A DNA stretch of 34,724 nucleotides from AcAMD-5 sp044343935 (GCA_044343935.1 JBIJDU010000015.1:1-34724), one strand, 5' to 3'; shown: positions 23,443 to 30,822, counted from the first letter of the stretch. Numbers and translations are program-made. The notes: generated from the sequence alone by a model not told the origin.

Positions 23443-24663
23443 ATGTCAGTGCGAAAGACGCTCCGTAATTTCCTAGCGCTGGGTATTTCTGCCGCGCTGG
23501 TATTTGCGGGCTCAACTGCAGCCAATGCTGCACCAAAAAACGTTGAAGTTTCAGTTATCTCTTCAACTTCCGGTGGTCTAAAGCCATTTGGTGATGCTTA
23601 TGTTGCAGGCCTGGAGTGGGGTCTGAAGTACTTCACCAAGGGAACCATGGTTGTTAACAACCAAAAGATCGTGCTAACTAAGTATGACGATGGCGGTCTA
23701 CCAGATACCGCAACCACTCACTTTAAGACTGCAGTTGGAAAAGGCAGCAAGATCGTTGTCGGTACCGTAAGCAGCGGTGTGGCACTTGCACTAGCACCGC
23801 TTGCCGCGCAGAACAAAGTTCTTTATATCTCAGGTCCTGCGAAGCAGTTCCTAATCACCCAACGCGGTAGCCAGTTCTCTAACAAGTACACCTTCCGCTC
23901 TGGTGTTCAAACCGAGCAGGATCTAATTCCAATTAAAGGTGCGCTAGGCAACAGCGTTGCTGGCAAGCGAATTGTTTTGTTCGTTGAAGATAACGCATTT
24001 GGTGATGCTTATATTTCAGCCGCACCAAAGCTATTCCCAGGTGCAACTGTTGTTGGCCAGAAAGTAACTGGTACCAAGTCTGATTACACCTCAGATGTAC
24101 TGCGTCTAAAGCAGTCCAACCCAGACACCGTGTTCGTTGCTTGGTCAAACACTGCAACCTCACTTGCGATGTGGACTGCAATGCGTCAGCAGGGTGTACT
24201 AGGTAATACCAAGATTGTTACTGGCTTGGCACAGACCTCGGCATACCCAATCTTTGGTCAGCTACTTGGTAGCACCAACGTGATCTACTCATCGAGCTAT
24301 TTCCCAGGTGCATCAACAAACGCAATCGGAAATGCGCTGCGAGCGGATTACAGAGCAGCTAATCCAACCCAAGCACCGTTCTATGGTGAAGATCTATTCA
24401 CCCCAGATGGTGTAACTGCAGCTCAGATGATCGTTCGTGCGCTAAGCCAGAAGGCAGGCAAGAATGGCCTAACTGGTGTTAACGCCATGATCGCAGGTCT
24501 AGAAAATTGGAAGTTCACTTCAATGAAGGGAATTACCACTATCCGCAAGGAAGACCACGCGTTGATTCAGCCTATGTATCAAAGCCGCTTAGAGCGTGAA
24601 GGTGCAAACTTCATTCCTAAACTAGTTAAGTTGTATCCAAACGCAGCGCCACCGCTGAATTAA
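23443..24663 (+). CDS. Substrate-binding protein of a LIV-type (Peripla_BP_6) ABC transporter
   Basis: A 406-residue secreted binding protein. The signal peptide is about 1-30 (VRKTLRNFLALG, a hydrophobic core, then ANAA). The mature part shows the type I periplasmic-binding fold of the branched-chain amino-acid family (SGGLKPFGDAYVAGLEWGL, then FVEDNAFGDAY and VFVAWSNTA). There is no lipobox cysteine, and no cysteine at all. ATG 23443 is chosen for the GAAGGAG 5 bases upstream and the signal peptide; a longer frame to 23359 would run through the promoter palindrome. Lysine codons are mostly AAG (about 21 of 27), unlike the AAA-rich neighbours, suggesting very high expression. The ligand is unknown; amino acids or a hydroxy acid are possible. 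Confidence 0.9.
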   Translation: MSVRKTLRNFLALGISAALVFAGSTAANAAPKNVEVSVISSTSGGLKPFGDAYVAGLEWGLKYFTKGTMVVNNQKIVLTKYDDGGLPDTATTHFKTAVGKGSKIVVGTVSSGVALALAPLAAQNKVLYISGPAKQFLITQRGSQFSNKYTFRSGVQTEQDLIPIKGALGNSVAGKRIVLFVEDNAFGDAYISAAPKLFPGATVVGQKVTGTKSDYTSDVLRLKQSNPDTVFVAWSNTATSLAMWTAMRQQGVLGNTKIVTGLAQTSAYPIFGQLLGSTNVIYSSSYFPGASTNAIGNALRADYRAANPTQAPFYGEDLFTPDGVTAAQMIVRALSQKAGKNGLTGVNAMIAGLENWKFTSMKGITTIRKEDHALIQPMYQSRLEREGANFIPKLVKLYPNAAPPLN

Positions 24664-24690
24664 GATCAGTTAACTAATAACCTTCTAACG

Positions 24691-24750
24691 ATTGCGAGGC
24701 TCAGTGACCAGTAACGCGGCAATACGCGTTTCCGATCTGAGCCTCGCAAT
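24691..24750 (+). promoter_or_regulatory. Nested RNA hairpin covering the livG ribosome-binding site and start codon
   Basis: ATTGCGAGGCTCAG (24691-24704) is exactly complementary to CTGAGCCTCGCAAT (24737-24750). Inside this lies a second perfect hairpin, AACGCG (24713-24718) with CGCGTT (24725-24730) around a 6-base loop. The outer stem includes the GAGG Shine-Dalgarno (24696-24699) and reaches the first base of the GTG start. It sits 27 bases after the binding-protein stop. Likely effects are reduced livG translation and protection of the upstream mRNA from 3' decay. Confidence 0.75.
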
Positions 24751-25462
24751 TGGCGGTGCCAAGATTGTCGATGGCGTAACTCTTGAAGTTAAGCCCGGCG
24801 AATTACTTGGCGTGATCGGCCCAAATGGTGCCGGCAAAACCAGTTTGTTCAATTTGATCTCTGGCTTGCGCCCAGCAACTAGAGGAAAGATTTACTTAGG
24901 TGATGATGACATCACTGACGAATCGCCTGCTAGCAGAGCTAGTAAGGGATTAGGTAGAACTTTTCAAACTTCCAGTGTATTTACGCTGTTACCAGTTTTA
25001 GAAAACGTTCGATTAGCAGCAGAAGCTGCCATGGGCGGCTCGATGAAAATTACTCGCCGTGCCTATAGTTTTAAGCCAGCGATTGCCAAAGCCGAAGAAG
25101 CATTAAATGCAGTTGGCTTAAGCGATAAACGATTCACGCCAGCAGGTGCGCTATCTCATGGTGATAAGCGCCGACTAGAAATTGCAATTGTGCTCGCCAG
25201 CGATGCCAAAGTAGTAATGCTCGATGAGCCAATGGCTGGTATGTCAGTTGAAAACGTACCAGTGCTAATCGAAATCATTAGATCACTCTCGCGCGATTAC
25301 GGTCGCACGGTTTTGATGGTGGAACACCATATGCATGTAGTGCTTGGCCTAGCTGATCGAATTGCAGTAATGCATCAAGGTGAATTATTGATTTGTGCTG
25401 ACCCACAAACTGTAATTAGCGATCCAACCGTGCAAAGTGCATATCTAGGAGAGTCGCTATGA
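24704..25462 (+). CDS. livG: LIV-type ABC transporter ATPase, LivG
   Basis: A 252-residue ABC ATPase. Walker A GPNGAGKT is at 39-46, a signature-like LSHGDKRRLEIA replaces the usual LSYGQQRRLEIA, Walker B is VVMLDEPMAG, and the H-loop is in VEHHMHV. The LivG-type long C-terminus (ADPQTVISDPTVQSAYLGE) is present. GTG 24704 is preferred over TTG 24692 because GAGG lies 4 bases before it. Both starts fall inside the long hairpin described separately. The stop overlaps livF by 4 bases. LivG and LivF form the nucleotide-binding pair that drives the LivH-LivM channel. Confidence 0.93.
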   Translation: MTSNAAIRVSDLSLAIGGAKIVDGVTLEVKPGELLGVIGPNGAGKTSLFNLISGLRPATRGKIYLGDDDITDESPASRASKGLGRTFQTSSVFTLLPVLENVRLAAEAAMGGSMKITRRAYSFKPAIAKAEEALNAVGLSDKRFTPAGALSHGDKRRLEIAIVLASDAKVVMLDEPMAGMSVENVPVLIEIIRSLSRDYGRTVLMVEHHMHVVLGLADRIAVMHQGELLICADPQTVISDPTVQSAYLGESL

Positions 25463-26160
25463 CTAAAGCACTGACTCTTTCTGATGTAAATGTGACCATC
25501 AGGGGCTCGCATATCTTGCAAGGTGTTAACTTTGAAGTTCAAGCTGGCGTTGTTACTGGCTTGCTGGGCCGAAATGGTGTTGGCAAATCCACCACACTGC
25601 GCTCCATTGTTGGGCTAGTGCCACGAGTGGGCAGCATTAAGTTGTTTGATCAAGAGATTTCTGGCTTAAAGACGCATGAAGTAATTCGCGCTGGCGTTGG
25701 GTTTGTGCCAGAAGACCGAGAAATTTTTTCCACCCTAACTGTGTTAGAGAATCTAAAACTTGCTGAGCGCGATAAGGATCCAGATTACGACACGGTTTAT
25801 AACTTATTTCCAGAATTATTGAAGCGAAAAGGCCAGCGCGCTGGCACGCTATCTGGCGGTCAGCAGCAGATGGTTGCAGTTGCGCGGGCGCTGCTTAATA
25901 AAACAAAATTGTTATTAGTTGATGAACCAACCAAAGGTTTGGCACCAAAGCTGGTAACTGAAGTTGCCGATGCGCTGGAAGTTGCCGCGCAAGCAACCAC
26001 AATTTTATTAGTTGAGCAGAATTTGCCATTAATTAAACGAATTGCCAAGAACATCATCGTGATGGATCAAGGTGTCGTGGTTCACGCTGGTGTGCCTGCG
26101 GAATTAGAGAATCCAGAATTTGCCAAGCAGATGCTGGGCGTGAGTGGAGGTAGCCACTAA
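25459..26160 (+). CDS. livF: LIV-type ABC transporter ATPase, LivF
   Basis: A 233-residue ABC ATPase of the LivF type. Walker A GRNGVGKS is at 37-44, the Q-loop region reads VPEDREIFSTLTVLENL, the signature is LSGGQQQMVAVARALL and Walker B is LLLVDEPTKGLAP. The AGGAG ribosome-binding site lies in the end of livG, and the ATG overlaps the livG stop as ATGA. The stop shares a base with the livH ATG (TAATG). It partners with LivG. Confidence 0.95.
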   Translation: MTKALTLSDVNVTIRGSHILQGVNFEVQAGVVTGLLGRNGVGKSTTLRSIVGLVPRVGSIKLFDQEISGLKTHEVIRAGVGFVPEDREIFSTLTVLENLKLAERDKDPDYDTVYNLFPELLKRKGQRAGTLSGGQQQMVAVARALLNKTKLLLVDEPTKGLAPKLVTEVADALEVAAQATTILLVEQNLPLIKRIAKNIIVMDQGVVVHAGVPAELENPEFAKQMLGVSGGSH

Positions 26161-27041
26161 TGGAAATCTTTATCACGCTGTTTATCACCGGCTTTGGTCT
26201 AGGCGCTCTTTATTTCTTAGTAGCCTCTGGGTTGAGTTTGATTTATGGCTTAATGGGAGTTTTGAACTTTGCACATGGTGCATTTCTAACTGCTGGCGCT
26301 TATGCCACTTGGTATTTCACCACCTCGATTAGGGTAGATGGCAGCTTAAGTAGTTATGCCATGAGTTTGTTGATTGCCGGCTTGGTTGGTGCGCTATTTG
26401 CGGTAGCAACTGAGCAGATATTGATCAAGTACTTGTATGACCGCCATATTGATCAAGCGTTAGTCACAGTTGGTTTAGGTCTAGTTGCAACTAGTGCATA
26501 TTTAGGTTGGTTTGGTACCGATCCGCTGATTGTGCTGCCACCAACTCAGCTTTATAACACCGTGCAAATTGGTGAGGCCTTTGTTGGTGTTGATCGATTC
26601 TTATATATCGGTGTTGCGGCACTAGTGCTGCTAGCTAATTTCTTAATGATGCGCTACACCCGCATTGGATTAATTATCCGCGCTGGCGTAGAGAATCGAG
26701 CCATGGTTACTGCACTTGGTATTGATGTTCGAAAAGCATTTACTTTCGTATTCTTTATTGGTGGGTTTGCTGCAGGTCTAGGTGGTGCGTTAGCAACTAC
26801 TTACGCTTCTGGCGTTGGCCCCACGTTAGGTGATGCATTTTTGATTTATGCATTTATTACTGTAGTAATTGGTGGGATGGGCTCGGTTCCTGGCACTGCC
26901 ATTGCGGCCGTAATTGTTGGCACCACTCAAGTATTAGTTAACTATTACGTACAAGGACTAGGTGACTTCGTGGTGGTAATGCTGCTAGCACTAGTACTGC
27001 TAGTTCGACCACAAGGATTGCTAGGAAAGGTGGCACACTAA
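26160..27041 (+). CDS. livH: LIV-type ABC transporter permease, LivH
   Basis: A 293-residue integral membrane permease with about 8 hydrophobic helices. Typical LivH segments are LIYGLMGVLNFAHGAF near the N-terminus, and RAGVENRAMVTALGIDV followed by FVVIGGMGSVPGT-type sequence (here TVVIGGMGSVPGTAIAA) near the C-terminus. It forms the membrane channel with LivM. A GGAGG ribosome-binding site lies in the end of livF, and 1-base overlaps on both sides show translational coupling. Confidence 0.94.
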   Translation: MEIFITLFITGFGLGALYFLVASGLSLIYGLMGVLNFAHGAFLTAGAYATWYFTTSIRVDGSLSSYAMSLLIAGLVGALFAVATEQILIKYLYDRHIDQALVTVGLGLVATSAYLGWFGTDPLIVLPPTQLYNTVQIGEAFVGVDRFLYIGVAALVLLANFLMMRYTRIGLIIRAGVENRAMVTALGIDVRKAFTFVFFIGGFAAGLGGALATTYASGVGPTLGDAFLIYAFITVVIGGMGSVPGTAIAAVIVGTTQVLVNYYVQGLGDFVVVMLLALVLLVRPQGLLGKVAH

Positions 27042-28057
27042 TGAATCTGCTACCTAGCAAATATCGTTATCTGCCAATTCTGGCGATGGTGTTCTTTGGC
27101 GTTGCGGCATTTACCCCAATTTTGAACGAACCAGGCTTACAACAAACTTTCGCGGTAGCGTTTTTATTTGCGGCACTTGCACTTACTTATGACTTATTGC
27201 TTGGCTTTACTGGCTTGCTTTCATTCGGCCATGCGCTTTATTACGCCGCTGGTGCATATGGCGCAGCTTATGCGATGGCGCGTTGGGATTGGGGAATTAT
27301 CCCGGCTGGAATCTTTGCCCTATTTTTCGCAACCGCGATTGCCCTGTTTACTGGTGCCACGGCACTGCGAGTTAAAGGTATTGCCTTTGCCATGGTGACC
27401 TTGGCGTTTGCCGAAGCTGGGCATGTGATTGCAGTATTGAACATGTGGGGCTTAAGCAATGGTGATCAAACATTGCAGTTGAATTTTGAATCAGTACCAG
27501 ATTTCTTCTTAGGTGTTAATAACACAAGAAATCTGTATTTATTGGCACTGATAACTTTAATTTTGATTTATGTTGCAGTGTGGTGGTTAACCCAATCATC
27601 AATGGGTCGCGTGCTGCAAGCACTACGCGATAACGAGGAGCGCGTCAGCGTGCTTGGTCTTAAGCCATTTAACTTCAAGTTAATTGCATTCGTGCTAGCT
27701 GGCGTGATGGCAGGTTTTGTTGGTGTGGTTGCAGTTATTGTCACTAACAATGCCAACCCAGTAATGGGATCAACTCAAACCACTATCTCACTACTGCTCA
27801 TGGTGATCCTTGGTGGCATTGCCACCCGTTGGGGTGCAGTAATTGGTGGGTTGCTTTATGTCGTGCTATCGCAACGACTAACTACGCTTGATACCCAAGG
27901 TGCGCTTAGTGGATTGCCAGATTGGATTGGTGGTCCAATGAGTGAGCCAGCATTCATCCTTGGTGTGATCTTTATTCTGGTGGTGATGTTCTCACCAGGT
28001 GGTATTGCTGGTGCGCTGTATCGACTACGCATGAAGTTTGGTTCTGCAGTCAAGTAA
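27041..28057 (+). CDS. livM: LIV-type ABC transporter permease, LivM
   Basis: A 338-residue permease with about 9-10 hydrophobic helices. LivM hallmarks are LTYDLLLGFTGLLSFGHALYY near the N-terminus, RVLQALRDNEERVSVLGL in the middle cytoplasmic loop, and ILGGIATRWGAVIGG. It ends with the family's RLRMKFG-type basic tail. Its ATG overlaps the livH stop by one base. It is the last transporter gene, and acetoacetyl-CoA synthetase starts only 11 bases after it. Confidence 0.94.
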   Translation: MNLLPSKYRYLPILAMVFFGVAAFTPILNEPGLQQTFAVAFLFAALALTYDLLLGFTGLLSFGHALYYAAGAYGAAYAMARWDWGIIPAGIFALFFATAIALFTGATALRVKGIAFAMVTLAFAEAGHVIAVLNMWGLSNGDQTLQLNFESVPDFFLGVNNTRNLYLLALITLILIYVAVWWLTQSSMGRVLQALRDNEERVSVLGLKPFNFKLIAFVLAGVMAGFVGVVAVIVTNNANPVMGSTQTTISLLLMVILGGIATRWGAVIGGLLYVVLSQRLTTLDTQGALSGLPDWIGGPMSEPAFILGVIFILVVMFSPGGIAGALYRLRMKFGSAVK

Positions 28058-28060
28058 ACT
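28055..28060 (+). promoter_or_regulatory. Possible weak -10 element before acetoacetyl-CoA synthetase
   Basis: TAAACT overlaps the livM stop and lies 8 nt before the ATG at 28069, which has no Shine-Dalgarno. The spacing is longer than at the other leaderless starts in this window, so this is uncertain; read-through from liv is equally possible. Confidence 0.25.
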
Positions 28061-28068
28061 TTAGCCTG

Positions 28069-29964
28069 ATGGCAAAACTACTTTGGTCACCGAATAAAAC
28101 CGATTTAGCAATACATCGGTTATTAGAATTTGCTGGCGTTGACACTTATCCAGAGTTGCTGGATTGGTCAGTTAATAATTCAGATCAATTTTGGCGTTAT
28201 GTTTGGCAAGATAGCAAAGTGGTTGGCGATCCGGGCGAAACCACAATATCAGGCAACGGCTTTTTTGAGACTAAATTTTTTCCAGATGCTAAATTAAACG
28301 TAGTTAACACATTACTCAATGGCGATGACGAACAAGTAATTATCACCGCAATTACCGAAGCTGGCATAAGACGAAAACTCACTCGCGGCGAAGTAAGGCG
28401 GGCAGTTAATCAAGTTGCAAATGGTTTAACTGCCGCTGGCGTTGGCCCAGGTGATGTGGTGGCAGCTTGGGTGCCAAATGTGGCTGAGGTTGTGATTTAT
28501 GCGTTAGGTGCGCTCAGTGTTGGTGCCACCGTTTCAACTGCTTCACCGGATTTTGGCACAACTGGCGTGTTAGATCGATTCGGTCAAATTTCTCCTAAAG
28601 TGCTTTTAGCTGCACCTAATTATCAATACAACGGTAAGGATAATGACTGTTTAGATCGATTACCTGAAATTGTTTCAGGGCTGCCCACGCTTAAGCAGGT
28701 ATTACTAATTGGTGCCCAAACTGATTACGCGGAAAACTTTGAAGATTGGTATGGCAAACATTCTGATCAATACCGCGCGCTTGAGCTCTCGTTTGATCAA
28801 CCAGGCTTTATTTTATTTTCCTCTGGCACTACCGGTAAACCAAAATGCATTGTGCACAGTGCAGCTGGGGTAATGCTAAAAGTGCTATCCGAAACTCGAT
28901 ACAACTTAGATATTAGAGAAAACGACAACGTCTTTTATTACACCACTTGTGGTTGGATGATGTGGAATTGGTTATTCATGGTGCTGGCAACTGGCTCTGC
29001 CATTGTGCTTTATGACGGCAATCCAGTATTTCCTAGGCCAGCTCGATTATTTGATATGGCAGCAGAAGAGAAAATCACGCTCTTTGGTGTCTCTGCCAAA
29101 TACATTGATTCGCTGCGAAAATTTGAACTTAACCCAAGTGAAACTCATGATCTAAGTTCACTTCGAACAATCACCTCAACGGGTTCACCACTTAGCCCGG
29201 AAGGTTTTGATTATGTTTATGACGCAATCAAATCTGATCTACATCTCGCCTCAATTTCAGGCGGTACGGATATCTGTGGTTGTTTTGTGATGGGCAATCC
29301 CATCCAACCGGTTTATTCCGGTGAAATTCAAGGTGCGGCCATAGGGGTAAAGATGTCTGTTTTTACCCAGGACGGTGAACCTGCAGCTATCAACGAAAAA
29401 GGTGAGTTAGTTTGTTTGCAATCATTTCCATCTCGCCCACTTTATTTTGGTAATGATGAAGGTAATAAGAAATTTAAAGCTGCTTATTTTGAGAAATTTA
29501 CTGGCGTATGGGCCCATGGCGACTTTGCCGCGATTACGGAACATGGTGGTTATGTAATTTATGGCAGATCTGATGCCACCTTAAATAGCGGTGGGGTGCG
29601 AATCGGCACAGCTGAGATTTATCGCATTGTGGAAGAGTTTGTGCCAATTCAAGAAGCAATGGCGGTAGCGCAAGAGTGGGATAACGACACTAGGGTTATT
29701 TTGTTTGTGAAACTCCGCGATGGCTATGAGTTAACCGATTCACTAATTTCAGATATCAAATATCAACTAAGAGCAAAAGCAAGCCCAAGGCATGTGCCGG
29801 CAAAAATCATTGCTGCCCCCGAACTGCCTCGAACCAAGAGCAACAAATTAGTTGAGTTAGCTGTAACTGAAGTAATTAATAATCGGGAAGTTAAGAATTT
29901 AGAAGCGCTGGCAAATCCAGAGAGTTTGAGTTGGTTTAAGAATCTGCCAGAGTTGCAGTCTTAA
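28069..29964 (+). CDS. aacS: Acetoacetyl-CoA synthetase (acetoacetate--CoA ligase)
   Basis: A 631-residue adenylate-forming ligase that converts acetoacetate, ATP and CoA to acetoacetyl-CoA. The P-loop SSGTTGKPK is at 251-259. CGWMMWNWLF and SISGGTDICGCF are typical of the AacS branch rather than acetyl-CoA synthetase. YGRSDATLNSGGVRIGTAEIY is the A8 hinge region, and the catalytic lysine is in LPRTKSNK near the C-terminus. The length is near the family's usual 650. It follows livM by 11 bases in the same direction. With the dehydrogenase encoded on the other side of the transporter it would complete conversion of 3-hydroxybutyrate to acetoacetyl-CoA. Confidence 0.92.
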   Translation: MAKLLWSPNKTDLAIHRLLEFAGVDTYPELLDWSVNNSDQFWRYVWQDSKVVGDPGETTISGNGFFETKFFPDAKLNVVNTLLNGDDEQVIITAITEAGIRRKLTRGEVRRAVNQVANGLTAAGVGPGDVVAAWVPNVAEVVIYALGALSVGATVSTASPDFGTTGVLDRFGQISPKVLLAAPNYQYNGKDNDCLDRLPEIVSGLPTLKQVLLIGAQTDYAENFEDWYGKHSDQYRALELSFDQPGFILFSSGTTGKPKCIVHSAAGVMLKVLSETRYNLDIRENDNVFYYTTCGWMMWNWLFMVLATGSAIVLYDGNPVFPRPARLFDMAAEEKITLFGVSAKYIDSLRKFELNPSETHDLSSLRTITSTGSPLSPEGFDYVYDAIKSDLHLASISGGTDICGCFVMGNPIQPVYSGEIQGAAIGVKMSVFTQDGEPAAINEKGELVCLQSFPSRPLYFGNDEGNKKFKAAYFEKFTGVWAHGDFAAITEHGGYVIYGRSDATLNSGGVRIGTAEIYRIVEEFVPIQEAMAVAQEWDNDTRVILFVKLRDGYELTDSLISDIKYQLRAKASPRHVPAKIIAAPELPRTKSNKLVELAVTEVINNREVKNLEALANPESLSWFKNLPELQS

Positions 29965-30311
29965 GCCTTTTTGACAGCCTGCTTACCGTGAGTCCACGGC
30001 TCTATTTTGACGATGACTTCGCCAATCTGGCGTCTGGTAATCTCAAGATCATATAAAACTTGCGCTCTTAACCAGTATCCATCAGACAGCCCAAAAAACT
30101 TACACAGTCTCAAATCAGTATCAGGAGTAATTGACCTTCGCCCCTTAATGATTTCACCTATTCGTTGAGCTGGAACACCAATCTCTTTTGCCAATCTATA
30201 TTTGGTGATATTCATTGGCTTAAGAAATTCCTCCAGCAGCAATTCCCCAGGAGTAACCGGATCAAGCAATTTTGTATCCGAATCTACTTTCAACTTTACA
30301 TATTCAGCCAC
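29961..30311 (-). CDS. higA: HigA-type antitoxin
   Basis: A 116-residue HTH protein of the HigA/VapI group. The N-terminus has the TPGELLLEEFLKPMNIT signature. The helix-turn-helix is at about 37-60 (YRLAKEIGVPAQRIGEIIKG), followed by RRSITPDTDLRLCKFFG. It starts at GTG 30311, with a weak AGAGA upstream. It should bind and neutralise the HigB toxin and repress the pair's own promoter. The toxin gene comes first, which is usual for higBA. Its stop shares the TTAA with aacS. Confidence 0.9.
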   Translation of the reverse strand: MAEYVKLKVDSDTKLLDPVTPGELLLEEFLKPMNITKYRLAKEIGVPAQRIGEIIKGRRSITPDTDLRLCKFFGLSDGYWLRAQVLYDLEITRRQIGEVIVKIEPWTHGKQAVKKA

Positions 30312-30332
30312 GACATCTCTTTCGCTAGCAAT

Positions 30333-30611
30333 TTAGTGATAGTCAACGATCTCTACTTGCGCTGGCCCGGCGTTAGTCCAGACAAAACAAATGCGCCATC
30401 GGTTGTTGATTCGAATGCTCATCTGCCCCTCTCTATCGCCGCGAAGTTTTTCTAGCCGATTACCAGGTGACATGCTTAGATCAAGCAGATCTGCTGCCAA
30501 TGACAATTGACCTAACTTCCTTCGTGCCACCTGCTCAATTCCTTCAAATTTGGGAACTCTGATTCCGTTAGCCAACAACGCAGTCGCTTTGTCGGCGTAG
30601 GAGATGATCAT
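30333..30611 (-). CDS. higB: HigB/RelE-type mRNA interferase toxin
   Basis: A 92-residue toxin of the RelE/ParE superfamily, HigB type. Recognisable segments are VARRKLGQL, LEKLRGDREGQMSIRINNRWRICF and the ending VEIVDYH. HigB proteins cut mRNA on the ribosome. ATG 30611 is preferred over GTG 30614 because TAGGTT lies exactly 6 nt before it, as at other leaderless genes here. It is followed by higA after 21 bases. Confidence 0.9.
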   Translation of the reverse strand: MIISYADKATALLANGIRVPKFEGIEQVARRKLGQLSLAADLLDLSMSPGNRLEKLRGDREGQMSIRINNRWRICFVWTNAGPAQVEIVDYH

Positions 30612-30617
30612 CACCTA

Positions 30618-30623
30618 AACCTA
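30618..30623 (-). promoter_or_regulatory. Putative -10 element for leaderless higBA mRNA
   Basis: TAGGTT on the minus strand with 6 nt to the higB ATG. It overlaps the first half-site of the adjacent inverted-repeat array, which fits autorepression by HigA. Confidence 0.5.
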
Positions 30624-30644
30624 ACGCGTTGCGTTAATAACGCA
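30622..30644. promoter_or_regulatory. Three alternating half-sites between higB and rpsF, candidate HigA operator
   Basis: AACGC-GTT-GCGTT-AAT-AACGC: three copies of one 5-mer in alternating orientation with 3-base spacers. They form two overlapping perfect dyads: TAACGC/GCGTTA (30622-30636) and TGCGTT/AACGCA (30630-30644). The array overlaps the higB -10 box and lies just upstream of a possible rpsF -10 (TAGCAT, 30645-30650). HigA repressors usually bind such dyads in their own promoter. Confidence 0.5.
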
Positions 30645-30765
30645 TAGCATACCCATTTGGGTGTGGAAAGGCAAAGAAGTCCTTGGATTTGTCAGATCTG
30701 CCCCACCAAACTCGAACCAAATCCCACTTGCTAACCTTGCGCTCGTTCTTGGGGAAACCCAATTA

Positions 30766-30808
30766 CCTCCTGCCACTGAAACAGGTCAGTGGCCGTTTAG
30801 TCCAGAGG
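30766..30808 (+). ncRNA. Candidate S6:S18 ribosomal-protein leader motif upstream of rpsF
   Basis: The hairpin GCCACTG (30772-30778) with CAGTGGC (30787-30793) is followed at once by CCG (30793-30795). Outer bases CCTC (30766-30769) can pair with GAGG (30805-30808). A hairpin with an adjacent CCG in a bulge enclosed by a short outer stem is the known layout of the S6:S18-binding leader that autoregulates rpsF operons in many bacteria. It lies 14 bases before the rpsF start. The match was made by eye. Confidence 0.5.
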
Positions 30809-30822
30809 GGGCTTATTTAGGT

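Noticed and set aside
30661..30822. In-frame N-terminal extension of bS6 from a GTG at 30661
   Set aside because: bS6 homology and normal length begin at ATG 30823; the upstream part covers the candidate leader hairpin and resembles no known domain.
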